Assembly (NCBI GenBank): GCA_016713645.1
Contig: JADJOU010000016.1
Coordinates: 1-64,000, forward strand
From: Bacteroidota bacterium
GTDB lineage: Bacteria; Bacteroidota; Bacteroidia; Chitinophagales; JADJOU01
Direction of reading: 5' to 3'
Length of the DNA stretch: 64,000 nt
Shown: in pieces, positions 28,201 to 38,535 of the stretch
Layout: every line of letters starts with the position of its first letter
Position numbering within the stretch: position 1 is the stretch's first letter
Notes under the pieces: generated by a model
What the model saw: only the letters and a program-made list of their open reading frames with translations
What the model was told of the DNA's origin: nothing
Database searches by the model: none
Program-made: the position numbers and the translations under genes

Positions 28201-29648
28201 CATCACCATCGCCATAACTCATTACTGAACCATTCCAAAATGCATTGCTTAGCTTGACATCGTAGTGCACATAACTTTTTATAATACTTCCAGCATTATC
28301 GTAACTATTCCTATTTAATTGATTCTTATAAAAATCAAATGTTTTTTCTATCCCCCAATGAACATCAAGAGCAGGATTTTTTAAAGTATCTATAATGTAT
28401 GAGCCATTATTTCCTCCTCCTGACCATGATTTAGTTCCTACAGATGTAGTTATTGAATAGCTACCTCCATAATCATCTCCTCCTATTGCGTCATAATCCC
28501 AAACTTCAATTTTATACGGTGGGTTTCCCATTGAAATATTTAAATTATTAAAAGCAACAGGTGGATTTGTATTATTAATATATTGAGTGGTGAATACTAC
28601 AGTATTTGATCCATCAATCACTTTGATATAAAGGTCAGGGACTACATCTGTAAATGCAGAATACCACCAAGATTGAGCTATTGATGAAATAGAAAATTAC
28701 TTTAATGTTGGGTTATTTGCTGGCCATGTTGTCGTAAGATTAGTGAAGTCTGTTGCTGCTGCATAATTTTTTCCATAATTCATATTGAATGTTTGAATTG
28801 GCCTGCCTGTTTCTCTCAATCGATATGAACCATTATAAGAATCCATTTTAATCGTATTTATACCGCTATACATAGTATTTGCAGTTCCTGTGACATCAGC
28901 ATGCGCAATTCTTGAAATTCGATTCACAATTTCTCCTGTATGTGCATCAACAAAGACATCATATATATTATACGGTTCACTAATAGTGACATTTATTTTA
29001 TAACACAAACGAAAATTTTCATTTATATAAACTCCATTTAGTGGGCAATTACTAAATCTAGATAAGAACAAATTATTTCTATAGAATCATTACTTATTGA
29101 TATCGACTCTTGTTTTCCACTTTTATTATCTATTTGAATAATCTCTTTTCTAAATTTTTGTTTGATATTTTCGATTGAATTCTCTTTAGATATTGTTGGT
29201 ATGACATCAACTTGAGGGAACTATAGATATTCCCATTTGCCGACACTAATAATGTATTTTTCTCATGCAATAAATATTCCCCTCCAAAAACAGGAAGTCC
29301 TTTAAAACATTGTTGGTAGCGATAATGTGTAAAACCGATATTATCTTTTTCACTTCTATAAAGTGCAAACGAATCATTCTTTGTTAAACCAAAATACTTA
29401 TAAAAAGATTGAAAAAAATTGCTTGCATCTATTTTACTTTTTTCTGAAAATTTTATAAAATTACTATAAACTTTTTTTCGTTGATAGAATTTTCATCACC
29501 TTGTGCTTTAGGCACAATTACTATACCTTGGTTGGTATTTGATGTTGGTTTGTTTTTTAAAACTTCACCATTAGTGGATCGGTTTTGCTGTGTTCGCGTT
29601 TCTAAAAACAATAAATAGAAAACATAGAGTCTGAATGAGATTTTTCAT
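25208..29648 (-). pseudogene. Secreted M4 (thermolysin-like) metallopeptidase with CUB, PKD and T9SS sorting domains, multiply disrupted
   Basis: Domains in order: a signal peptide (MKNLIQTLCFLFIVF), an FTP-like propeptide (VYSNFIKFSEKSKIDASNF), a PepSY-like region ending in DVFVDAHTGEIVNRISRIAH, an inserted beta domain with an Asp-rich VWDYDAIGGDD motif, and the catalytic domain with zinc ligands VGHEFTH and GALNESFADIFG and the later His in DDGGVHTNSGV. Four CUB-like repeats follow, each starting C.G...L, containing SDGSG and W.I.P, then a PKD-like domain, an Ig-like region and a T9SS type A tail (HPNPNHGIFEV to FEKIIIK, stop at 25208). Lesions: +1 near 29606, -1 near 29475, -1 near 29216, -1 near 29071, an in-frame TAA at 28697-28699, one or two near 25740-25760, and -1 near 25480. 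Confidence 0.85.
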
Positions 29649-29829
29649 AATTTAGGTTTTTACAATTATATAAATAGTTAATTCCATTTTATAGAATTAC
29701 AATCAAATATATAAACATATTCATATTTTTAAAACTAAATTTTCAGTTTATACGTTTGTTACTTACAGATTTTCGTATTCACTCGCATTCTATAATGCTT
29801 CATTTCCAATCCCCATTCACAAATTATTC

Positions 29830-29837
29830 TACTTTCG
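29830..29837 (+). promoter_or_regulatory. Candidate -7 element of cysD
   Basis: TACTTTCG differs from TAnnTTTG at one position and lies 22 bp before the ATG at 29860. Confidence 0.3.
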
Positions 29838-29859
29838 CACCCAGTTTGGAATTTATACT

Positions 29860-30766
29860 ATGAGTGCAGCGACTTTCAATCATTTACAAGAATTAGAATC
29901 TGGAGGCGATATTCGTCTTGCGCGAAGTAGCTGCGCAGTTTCAGAATCCCGCCATTCTTTTCAGCGGTGGCAAGGACAGCATCGTCGTGGCACATCTCGC
30001 CAAGAAGGCATTTTATCCCGCAAGGATTCCCTTTCCATTGGTGCATATCGATACAGGACATAATTTTCAAGAGACATTGGATTTTAGAGATGATTTGGCT
30101 GCGAAATTGAATGCCAAACTCATTGTAGGCTCAGTCCAAGAGATGATCGACAAGGGATTGGCGAATGATGAAAAGGGCTATAGCGCCTCTAGAAATGTCG
30201 CACAAATTCCCGCCCTATTGCATACCATCGAAGCGCATAAATTTGATGCCCTTTGCGGCGGTGCGAGAAGAGACGAAGAGAAAGCCCGCGCCAAAGAGCG
30301 ATTCTTCTCCCATCGAGATGAATTTGGACAATGGGATCCCAAAAATCAGCGACCAGAATTGTGGAATATATTCAATGGAAGAAAGCATATGGGTGAGCAT
30401 TTCCGCGTATTCCCAATTTCCAATTGGACAGAATTGGATGTATGGCAATATATCGGCAAAGAGAATATCGAATTGCCTTCGCTTTACTATGCACATCAAA
30501 GAGATTGTTTTGTGCGAGACGGCGTCATCTATGCAGCCAGTGAACATATCAAGATGAAGCCGAATGAAAAAATCGAAAACATGACCGTTCGATTCCGCAC
30601 CATGGGCGATATCACCATCACAGGTGCTTATCTTTCTACTGCAAGCACCATCGACGAAATCATCCAGGAGATTGCCGCCTCAAGACATACAGAGCGAGGA
30701 ACGCGTGCAGATGACAAGCGAAGTGAAACGGCTATGGAAGACAGAAAAAAAGAAGGTTATTTCTAA
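29860..30766 (+). CDS. cysD: Sulfate adenylyltransferase subunit 2 (CysD-type), frameshifted near the start
   Basis: The body carries the PP-loop FSGGKDSIVVAHLAKKAF, HIDTGHNFQETLDFRD, GGARRDEEKARAKERFFS and the CysD-specific end KRSETAMEDRKKEGYF. CysD activates sulfate to APS together with the GTPase CysN. The ATG at 29860 reads MSAATFNHLQELES and loses frame at GGAGG near 29902. Dropping one G gives SEAIFVLREVAAQFQNPAIL, so there is a single inserted base. The corrected length is about 301 aa, normal for CysD. CysN is not adjacent; the next gene is a LYS1-like dehydrogenase. Confidence 0.88.
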
Positions 30767-30849
30767 TTTACAATGATTGAACACAACATTGTTAGCATAA
30801 AAACGCCTTCATTGAAGCACTAACAGCAGTTTATCCCGACACAATATTC

Positions 30850-32052
30850 ATGAAAATAGGCATTATCAAAGAGGGGAAGATTCCCAGAGATACACGCGCA
30901 GCGCTCAGTCCAGAGCAATGTAAAAATATCCAAAGTCAATATCCATCCATACAAATCATCGTACAACCCTGTTCATATAGGTGTTTCAAAGATGAAGAGT
31001 ATAGCAATATGGGCATTGAATTATCAGAGGATTTAGCCTCTTGCGATATCTTGTTGGGCATAAAGGAAGTTCCTATTCCCCAATTGATTTCGGGTAAGAC
31101 TTATTTATTTTTCTCGCACACCATCAAAAAAGCAAATGCACAATCAAAATTGCTCAAGGCATTGTTGGAGAAAAAAGTGCGGATGGTGGATTATGAAACA
31201 CTTTGCAATCCAGCAGGCGAGCGTGTTTTGGCCTTCGGAAAATGGGCGGGGATTGTCGGTGCGCACAATGGGATTTGGACCTATTCCAAGCGAACCAAAA
31301 AATTCACCTTGCCGAGAATGTATCAGAGCTTTGATTTTGAGACGGTGAAAAAAACCTATTCCGATATTTCACTCGGCAATATAAAAATCGTCTTGACGGG
31401 CACTGGGAGAGTCTCTTCGGGGGCAGCAGAAGTTTTAGATGCGATGAAAATTCAACGCGTCGACGCTCAATCATTTCTTACCGAAACTTATTCCAATCCA
31501 GTATACACCCAATTGAATTCAGCGCAGATGTATGCCAGAAAAGCTGATAATGGTTTTGACCGGAATGAATTTCATCGAAATCCAGCGCTCTATAAATCCA
31601 TCTTTGCCCCCTATACGGAGGTCTCCGATATCATGATCAATGGAATATATTGGAATAAAGAGGCGCCTACTTTTTTCTCTGCTGAGGATATGCAAAAGCC
31701 CGAATTCAAGATAAAGACCATTGCAGATATCACTTGTGATGTGATGCCATTTAGTTCGATTCCATCGACTTTGTATGCGACAACTATCAACGAACCCGTA
31801 TTTGGTTATAATCCCTTTACGAAAGAAGAAGAAGCGCCATACAGTGCCCATGTAATCGATATGATGACCATAGATAATTTGCCCAATGAATTGCCGCGAG
31901 ACGCCTCAGTCGACTTTGGGAATCAGCTCATCAACCATGTTTTGCAAGAATTGCTGCTTCCTCAGAGTGAGATGATCGATAAAGCGACGATTTGTGCCGA
32001 GGGCAAATTGAATGAGCCCTATGAATATTTGACAGATTACGCATTGGGCTAA
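30850..32052 (+). CDS. Saccharopine dehydrogenase (LYS1-like)/AlaDH-PNT family protein, 400 aa
   Basis: The N-terminal alanine-dehydrogenase/PNT domain (GIIKEGKIPRDTRAALSPEQC, KTYLFFSHTIKKA) is followed by a Rossmann segment (IKIVLTGTGRVSSGAAEVLD). The C-terminal part includes ADITCDVMPFSSIPSTLYAT, as in NAD-dependent saccharopine dehydrogenases that form lysine. Full length and intact. The physiological direction (lysine synthesis or breakdown) cannot be read from this window, which contains no other lysine genes. Confidence 0.75.
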   Translation: MKIGIIKEGKIPRDTRAALSPEQCKNIQSQYPSIQIIVQPCSYRCFKDEEYSNMGIELSEDLASCDILLGIKEVPIPQLISGKTYLFFSHTIKKANAQSKLLKALLEKKVRMVDYETLCNPAGERVLAFGKWAGIVGAHNGIWTYSKRTKKFTLPRMYQSFDFETVKKTYSDISLGNIKIVLTGTGRVSSGAAEVLDAMKIQRVDAQSFLTETYSNPVYTQLNSAQMYARKADNGFDRNEFHRNPALYKSIFAPYTEVSDIMINGIYWNKEAPTFFSAEDMQKPEFKIKTIADITCDVMPFSSIPSTLYATTINEPVFGYNPFTKEEEAPYSAHVIDMMTIDNLPNELPRDASVDFGNQLINHVLQELLLPQSEMIDKATICAEGKLNEPYEYLTDYALG

Positions 32053-32147
32053 ATAATCAATAAATATTGAAAATCAAGCACTTGAAACACAACTTTCCAT
32101 TGTTTTCCCTAATATTTGGGAATTAATTTGAAAATATTGTGGGATAA

Positions 32148-32178
32148 TTTGGTTTTAGACAAATAAGTTCTATATTTG
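32148..32178 (+). promoter_or_regulatory. Promoter of rpmE2
   Basis: TTTGG at 32148-32152 and TATATTTG at 32171-32178 match the Bacteroidota -33 (TTTG) and -7 (TAnnTTTG) elements at normal spacing, 28 bp before the ATG of the L31 gene. Confidence 0.65.
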
Positions 32179-32206
32179 CACTCCGATTTAAAAAATCTAT
32201 ATCAAA

Positions 32207-32470
32207 ATGAAAGCAGATATCCACCCAAAGAATTACAGAATGGTCGTATTTAAAGACTTCTCTTGTGACTATGCATTCCTTACAAGAAGTTGTGCGAATA
32301 CAAAGCAAACCATTAAATGGGAAGATGGAAATGAATATCCATTGATTCAAATAGAAATTTCAAACATGTCACATCCATTCTTTACAGGTAAGATGAAGTT
32401 CATCGATACTGCAGGACGTATTGACAAATTCCAAAAGAAGTTCGAAAAGAAACTTACAACCAAGAAATAA
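32207..32470 (+). CDS. rpmE2: 50S ribosomal protein L31 type B, 87 aa
   Basis: The protein starts MKADIHPKNYRMVVFKDFSC and contains SHPFFTGKMKFIDTAGRIDKF, the signatures of the type B L31 that lacks the CxxC zinc ribbon. It is a component of the large ribosomal subunit. It is transcribed from its own promoter (32148-32178) and followed by a strong terminator (32492-32517). Confidence 0.95.
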   Translation: MKADIHPKNYRMVVFKDFSCDYAFLTRSCANTKQTIKWEDGNEYPLIQIEISNMSHPFFTGKMKFIDTAGRIDKFQKKFEKKLTTKK

Positions 32471-32491
32471 TTACCTTGTTTTATACACAGA

Positions 32492-32517
32492 AGCCCTCGA
32501 TTTATCGGGGGCTTTTT
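32492..32517 (+). terminator. Intrinsic terminator after rpmE2
   Basis: AGCCCTCGA at 32492-32500 pairs with TCGGGGGCT at 32505-32513 (one G-T pair) around a 4-nt loop, followed by a T5 run. Confidence 0.8.
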
Positions 32518-32612
32518 GTTTTATAGTTTGTCATATACTTGGATAAACACATTCCAAAATATTGCAATAAAAAATAATTTCAAAAAAGATGATTTATAAT
32601 GAGTTCTTTTTG

Positions 32613-32620
32613 TATTTTTG
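32613..32620 (+). promoter_or_regulatory. Candidate -7 element of mreB
   Basis: TATTTTTG matches TAnnTTTG, 50 bp before the mreB ATG. No clear -33 element was found. Confidence 0.4.
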
Positions 32621-32670
32621 CGAGAATAGAGGATAATCCAATTAAACCATCCCCAATCCGTTAATTTCTA

Positions 32671-33693
32671 ATGAAATTATTTAACTTTTTTACACAAGAA
32701 ATCGCTATAGACCTCGGTACTGCCAATACCATTATTGTTCACAATGACCAAGTTGTCGTCGATGAGCCGAGTATCGTAGCCATAGACAGATTATCGCAAA
32801 AGGTAATCGCAGTAGGCAAACGAGCGATGCTCATGCACGAGAAGACGCATGAGAATATCAAGACAATCAAACCATTGAAAGATGGGGTAATTGCCAATTT
32901 TAACGCTGCTGAGAATATGATCAGGGGCATGATTGGGATGATACACGAAAACAGAAACTTCCTATTTCCACCGACATATAAAATGGTTATCTGCATCCCT
33001 TCGGGCATTACCGAAGTGGAGAAGAGAGCCGTTGTTGACTCTGCAGAGCATGCTGGAGGCAAAGAGGTGAAGTTGATTCACGAACCGATGGCTGCGGCTA
33101 TTGGAATTGGCATCGACGTACAAGAGCCTGAGGGAAATATGATTATCGATATAGGTGGTGGAACGACAGAAATCGCTGTAATCGCGCTATCTGGAATCGT
33201 CTGCGACCAATCTATCCGAGTTGCAGGAGATGAATTTACAGAAGACATCGTAGAATATATGCGCCGTCAGCACAATATGCTCATCGGAGAGCGAACAGCA
33301 GAAGCGGTTAAAATCAACGTCGGTTCAGCTTTGACAGAATTGGAGAATCCACCAAATGACTATCCAGTCAATGGAAGAGATTTGATGACGGGAATCCCTA
33401 AGCAAATTGTGATATCTTATTCTGAGATTGCCCATTCACTCGACAAGTCTATTTCTAAAATTGAAGAAGCCATCTTAAAAGCATTGGAGACTACACCACC
33501 TGAATTGGCGGCGGATATCTATAGAACAGGTCTTTACTTGACAGGAGGAGGTGCCTTGCTCAGAGGTTTGGACAAGCGAATTGCTCAGAAGACTAAATTG
33601 CCTGTGCATGTTGCAGAAGATCCACTTCGCGCTGTGGCTAGAGCTACTGGAATCGCGCTCAAGAACATGGACAAATTCACTTTTTTGATGTAG
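32671..33693 (+). CDS. mreB: Rod-shape determining protein MreB, 340 aa
   Basis: MreB is the actin-like filament that organises lateral cell-wall growth. Visible motifs are the phosphate-1 loop AIDLGTANTIIV, VVICIPSGITEVEKRAV-type core (MVICIPSGI), HEPMAAAIG, the phosphate-2 IDIGGGTTEIAVI and the adenosine motif YLTGGGALLRGLD. Full length and intact. First gene of mreBCD, 19 bp upstream of mreC. Confidence 0.97.
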   Translation: MKLFNFFTQEIAIDLGTANTIIVHNDQVVVDEPSIVAIDRLSQKVIAVGKRAMLMHEKTHENIKTIKPLKDGVIANFNAAENMIRGMIGMIHENRNFLFPPTYKMVICIPSGITEVEKRAVVDSAEHAGGKEVKLIHEPMAAAIGIGIDVQEPEGNMIIDIGGGTTEIAVIALSGIVCDQSIRVAGDEFTEDIVEYMRRQHNMLIGERTAEAVKINVGSALTELENPPNDYPVNGRDLMTGIPKQIVISYSEIAHSLDKSISKIEEAILKALETTPPELAADIYRTGLYLTGGGALLRGLDKRIAQKTKLPVHVAEDPLRAVARATGIALKNMDKFTFLM

Positions 33694-33712
33694 GCTCAAT
33701 CTCTATTATTCA

Positions 33713-34564
33713 ATGAATAATATATTATTTCTCTTATCGAAATACGCTGCATTCATTGTATTGGTGCTTTTAGAAGTCATTAATTTATCCATTCTATTCA
33801 ACAATAACGAGTTTCACCAAGCGGCTTACATCAATCAGGCCAATCATTTCACCAATTCGATTCAAGAAAAAATCAGCAATACCAAGGCTTATTTTAATTT
33901 GACGCACGTCAATGACAGCGTCACGCAATTCAATGCAGAATTGTTAAAACAAATCTACAATGCCCCGAAACCGAGCATCCCGCTACCTCATGACAGTACG
34001 GGTCCTTTGGCCAGTTTAAATCAATACCAATTTATTCCCGCGCGCGTCATCAACAATAGCACCTCGTCGAGCAGAAATTATATTTATATCAATCGAGGCA
34101 CGGCAGATGGCGTAGAAAAAGACATGGGCGTAATCAATGAAAATGGCCCTGTGGGGGTTGTTGTGAATAGCACAGAACATTATGCAGTTATTATGTCCTT
34201 CTTGCACAAGCAATCTTTTATCAGTGCAAAAGTCAAGAACACGAATTATTTTGGAGAATTATCTTGGGACGGCAAGAGCAATAAAATAGCTGATTTAAAG
34301 GAAATACCCAAGCATGTGAAAGTGCGCAAAGGCGATACCATTATCACCAGCGGACATTCATCTTATTTCCCTGAAAATATTGACATAGGCATCATCACCA
34401 AATTTGTCAATGAATCGCAAAATAGATATGCCGAAGCACAGGTCATTTTATTCAATGACTTTTCAAATTTGAATTATGTCTATGTGATTAAAAATGCTGA
34501 ACAGAAGAACATTCAAGCGCTCGAGAAAATAGAAGAATCGCTCAATAAAGATCAAGATGAATAA
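33713..34564 (+). CDS. mreC: Rod-shape determining protein MreC, 283 aa
   Basis: A short cytoplasmic start and one transmembrane helix (about 10-27) precede a coiled-coil region and the periplasmic beta domain (FIPARVINNSTSSSRNYIYI, GVINENGPVGVV, VRKGDTIITSGHSSYFPENI). MreC links MreB to the wall synthases. Its end overlaps the mreD start by 8 bp. Confidence 0.94.
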   Translation: MNNILFLLSKYAAFIVLVLLEVINLSILFNNNEFHQAAYINQANHFTNSIQEKISNTKAYFNLTHVNDSVTQFNAELLKQIYNAPKPSIPLPHDSTGPLASLNQYQFIPARVINNSTSSSRNYIYINRGTADGVEKDMGVINENGPVGVVVNSTEHYAVIMSFLHKQSFISAKVKNTNYFGELSWDGKSNKIADLKEIPKHVKVRKGDTIITSGHSSYFPENIDIGIITKFVNESQNRYAEAQVILFNDFSNLNYVYVIKNAEQKNIQALEKIEESLNKDQDE

Positions 34565-35075
34565 TGACATAGTCTTAAATATTCTCCGATTCCTCGGATT
34601 AATGGCTTTGCAAGTTTTATTTGTAAACAATATTAATCTATTTGGCCTAGTCACGCCTTCTGTATTCGTGCTATTCATCTTACTTCTCCCTCATGCAATC
34701 AAGCCCACCGGACTCATGCTCATCGCTATGTTTACTGGATTTACCCAAGATCTATTTCAAGGAACACTTAGATTAAATATGTTTTGCGCAGTCTTCCTCG
34801 CATTCTCTAGGCCCTATATTCTATCGATTATCACGGATAAGAAAATGGATGATGAATTCAAGATATCTTTGCAAGAGCAAGGATTTAGATGGACAGTCTT
34901 ATACCTCATTCTATCCTTTTTCCTTTACCACATGGTCTACTTTACTGTAGAAATATGGAATTTTCAAAATATATTATATATTATATTTAAAAGTGTCTAT
35001 AGCGGCCTATTTAGTGTGGTCTTCTCGCTCATACTCTTGTACACTTTTTACAAGGGGAAGGACAGAAAGTATTGA
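34557..35075 (+). CDS. mreD: Rod-shape determining protein MreD, 172 aa
   Basis: A small integral membrane protein with about five hydrophobic helices (for example LGLMALQVLFVNNINLFGL and PTGLMLIAMFTGFTQDLFQG), in the canonical position after mreC. It belongs to the elongasome. mrdA and rodA, which often follow in this phylum, are absent here; the next gene is a Wzi/RemB-like barrel. Confidence 0.88.
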   Translation: MNNDIVLNILRFLGLMALQVLFVNNINLFGLVTPSVFVLFILLLPHAIKPTGLMLIAMFTGFTQDLFQGTLRLNMFCAVFLAFSRPYILSIITDKKMDDEFKISLQEQGFRWTVLYLILSFFLYHMVYFTVEIWNFQNILYIIFKSVYSGLFSVVFSLILLYTFYKGKDRKY

Positions 35076-35162
35076 GTGTTTAATTGCCCCGTGGAAAATT
35101 CCATCGCTTGAATGATGCACGATTTAATTCTCTTCAACCAGAAATTATTTTACTTTTATTAC

Positions 35163-36868
35163 ATGAAATCAATGCACATTTTGATTGTTTGTCTTTTTTA
35201 TGGAATAAATTCCATGGCACAAGGCAGCTATATCCCGCTTCAATCTGAATCTTACCATCTATTAGACAGAATGGATATTCTGGATGACAGCAATTTCACG
35301 GGCATGCACATGGGGATTAAACCATTTGATAGAGCTAAAATTTTTCGCCCATATCAAAAAGACAGTTTTAATAATTCAACGATGGTCGATAATGGTTCGC
35401 GAGATGATTTCAACCGCAATTATTTATACAAAGACAATATGGAGTGGAATGGCGGTAGGCCAATTTCGCCGGTGCAGAAGCCATTGCTCAAAGTATTTTA
35501 CAAAGAAGAGGCCTCTTTGCTCGTATTCAATGACAAGGATTTTACCTTGAGAATAAATCCCGTGATTCAATTGGCAGGTGGTAGTCAAAATGATTCAGGC
35601 AAATACCTCATCGAGAATAGAAAAGGGGTAGAAGTGCGCGGGACAATTGCCAGGAAAGTCAGTTTTTACACCCTCATCACCGACAATCAAGAGCGCTTGC
35701 CCGATTATGGCGTGCAATATGCCAATGGCCAATTCGGTCAGAATAATTATGTCTCCATTCCTGGGAATACCTATTACAAACCCTATAAAACAGATGCGTA
35801 CGACTATTTCAATGTGCGCGGCTATGTCAATTTCAATTTTTTAAAATACTTCGATATCCAGTTGGGGCATGATAAGAATTTCTATGGAAATGGCGTCAGG
35901 TCTTTGTTTCTGAGTGATCAAGCAGCGCCTTATTTTTTCTTTAAGTTGAATACGCGCATATGGAAAATCAATTATCAGAATGTTTTTGCTGAGCTCACAC
36001 ATCAATATGTGCGTGGGCTGATCAATTATTGCCAAAAAAATATGGCGTCTTTCATCATTTGAATTTTGCTGTGTCCAAAAACCTCGATTTGGGCTTATTT
36101 GAAGGTGTGATTTTATCGCGCAACAAGGGCTTTGAATTGCAATACCTCAACCCCATTATATTTTATAGAGCTATCGAGCAGAGTTTGGGCAGTCCAGATA
36201 ATGCGGTGGTGGGGGCAGATTTTAAGCTCAATGTCGCACGAACGGCTCAATTATACGGTCAGTTCCTATTGGACGAATTCAATTTTGGAGAGATCACGGC
36301 AAATAAAGGTTGGTGGGGAAATAAGCTGGGAGCGCAATTGGGACTTAAGTATATCGATGCTTTTAAAATAAAGAATCTCGACTTGCAAGGGGAATTCAAT
36401 ATGGTGATGCCTTATACCTATACCCATCGATCGCCTGCCATTACCGATTCTGCTGCGAATTACACCCATTACAATCAATCAATGGCCCATCCATTAGGGG
36501 CCAATTTTAGGGAGATTATATTTGTCATTCGCTATCAGCCGATCAAGCGATTGAATACCCAATTCAAGTGGTTCAATACTGCGCGCGGCGCGGATACAAC
36601 GGGGCAGAGTTGGGGAAGCGATATCTTCTTTCCCGCTTCTGCCAATACCATTCCCAAAGAATACGGCAATAGCATGATGCAAGGATACCGGACAGAGGTC
36701 AATTTATTTGAATTGCGCTGTTCATATATGCTCTATCACAATTTGTTTATTGATCTACATGGCACCTATAGAAAATCTGTCAGCGAATTATCCAGTTTAA
36801 ACAACTCGGAAGTCTATATAGGCGCGGGAGTGCGGCTCAATATTGCGCGCAGAGAAAACGAATTTTGA
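35163..36868 (+). CDS. Wzi/RemB-like outer-membrane beta-barrel protein (frameshifted)
   Basis: Start placed at ATG 35163 (MKSMHILIVCLFYGINSMAQ, signal peptide). The first frame runs to about 36015 with the motif FDIQLGHDKNFYGNGVRSLF, typical of capsule-assembly Wzi and gliding RemB-type proteins. The rest is in the -1 frame. Adding one G to the G3 run at 36015-36017 gives a continuous RGADQLLPKKYGVFHHLNFA. The corrected length is about 568 aa. The family has an outer-membrane barrel; whether this one serves capsule or gliding cannot be decided. Confidence 0.7.
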
Positions 36869-36977
36869 TTTAAAACATCCTTGAATTATTTTTTTGGTGC
36901 TGTATTTAACTATTTTTAAATCTAAAAACTATCTTTGCAACCTTTTAAAAACTATTTTTGGACCATATTTTAATTTT

Positions 36978-38426
36978 ATGAGAAAGTTTATACTCCCTGT
37001 TTTGCTTAGTTTATTTATGATGCATGCCCATGCGACATCACAAAAAAATTACACCATCAAATTAAAAGTGCCGCAATTAAAGGGAATGGATTGTTATCTA
37101 TCCTATCACTTTGGCGACAAGAAGTATATTAAAGATACCGCAAAATTTGATAATAATGGTGTGGTCATCTTTAAGAACAAAGGCAAAAACGACAGCATCA
37201 AAGGCGGAATTTATTTAGCTGTTTTTCCAGGTATGGGCAATCGCTATATCGAATTTTTGGTGAATGAATCTGATGCATTGATTGAAATGGAAACAGACAC
37301 CACAGATCTTGGCGCGAAGATGAAAGTCTTGGTGAGCGAGGACAATAAGGTTTTCAATGCAGATATTTTCTTTTTGGCGGGAAAACGCCAGTCGATGGAA
37401 TCTCTCGGTGCAAAGTTGAAAGATCCAAATAGCTCTGCCAAAGATAAAGCATCGGCAAAAGAAGGTTTAAAGAAATTAGAAGAAGAAATCAAATCACATA
37501 GATTGAATATCATCCAAACGAAGCCGCATCTCTACTACTCAAAATTATTGAGTTTGATGCGCGATATAGATGTGCCAGAAGCGCCTAGAAATGCAGATGG
37601 TTCTATGATAGATTCAAACTTTCAATACAATTATTACAAGGCGCATTATTGGGATTACACAGATTTCAATGATGATAGAATATTGCGCACGCCGATATTT
37701 GAGCCTAAATTCAAAACTTATTTCGACAAGATTGTCATCAAGCATCCAGATACCTTGATTCAAGAATGCGATAATTTATTGAAGAAAATCAAGAACAAAA
37801 ATTCCGATACGTGGAATTACTGTTTAGTTACTCTATTGAATGATTATGCCAATTCAAATATCATGGGTATGGATGCAGTATACGTGCATTTGGTGGAGAA
37901 TTACTATGCCAAGGGAATGGCACCATGGGTGGATAGTGCTCAATTGGGCAAAATCATCGAAAGGGGATTTGCTTTAAAACCGCTTTTATTGGGCAAGGTC
38001 GCGACCAATGTGAAGGGCTTTGATACTTCATTGACGAAGCCATTCCAATTGTATGATTTGAAAAATGATTATATCGTTTTATATTTTTGGAATCCAGATT
38101 GTGGACACTGTAAAAAGACGACACCAGAGTTAAATGAAAGTTACGACAAAATTAAGAAATTAGGTGCAGAGGTATTTGGTGTTACAACGGCAAATTATGA
38201 AGAGATCAAAATGTGGAAGGAATTTACGAATGAGCATAAATTGAGGTTCATCAATATTGGCGATCCATACTTTAAGAATACGCCACATTTCAGGTTGAGC
38301 TATGATATTCAATCAACTCCACAAGTCTATATCCTCGACAAATACTACAGAATTATCGCCAAGCGAATAGGTGTAGAGCAGATCACAGATTTCTTAGAGA
38401 ATCACAAAAAGAATCGAGGGAAATAA
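36978..38426 (+). CDS. Thioredoxin-like lipoprotein-type protein with DUF4369 and DUF5106, 482 aa
   Basis: Start at ATG 36978 (MRKFILPVLLSLFMMHAHA, signal peptide); the longer frame upstream lacks a credible start. Regions: a DUF4369-like domain (about 25-145), a helical charged stretch (about 150-200), a DUF5106-like region (about 210-350) and a C-terminal TlpA-type thioredoxin fold (about 355-480) with the redox motif CGHCKK and cis-Pro in STPQVYIL. It is likely a periplasmic thiol-disulfide protein. A terminator follows at 38450-38478. Confidence 0.82.
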   Translation: MRKFILPVLLSLFMMHAHATSQKNYTIKLKVPQLKGMDCYLSYHFGDKKYIKDTAKFDNNGVVIFKNKGKNDSIKGGIYLAVFPGMGNRYIEFLVNESDALIEMETDTTDLGAKMKVLVSEDNKVFNADIFFLAGKRQSMESLGAKLKDPNSSAKDKASAKEGLKKLEEEIKSHRLNIIQTKPHLYYSKLLSLMRDIDVPEAPRNADGSMIDSNFQYNYYKAHYWDYTDFNDDRILRTPIFEPKFKTYFDKIVIKHPDTLIQECDNLLKKIKNKNSDTWNYCLVTLLNDYANSNIMGMDAVYVHLVENYYAKGMAPWVDSAQLGKIIERGFALKPLLLGKVATNVKGFDTSLTKPFQLYDLKNDYIVLYFWNPDCGHCKKTTPELNESYDKIKKLGAEVFGVTTANYEEIKMWKEFTNEHKLRFINIGDPYFKNTPHFRLSYDIQSTPQVYILDKYYRIIAKRIGVEQITDFLENHKKNRGK

Positions 38427-38449
38427 GGATTTCAAAGATACCAATACAT

Positions 38450-38478
38450 AAAATGCCCTTCAAATTGAGGGGCATTTT
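38450..38478 (+). terminator. Intrinsic terminator after the thioredoxin-like gene
   Basis: AAAATGCCCTTCAA pairs with TTGAGGGGCATTTT in a long stem followed by AATTTTTT. It is nearly symmetrical. Confidence 0.75.
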
Positions 38479-38535
38479 AATTTTTTAAGACAATATTCGC
38501 GATCCTTTTTAAATTCGCACAATAAAGCAAACAAT

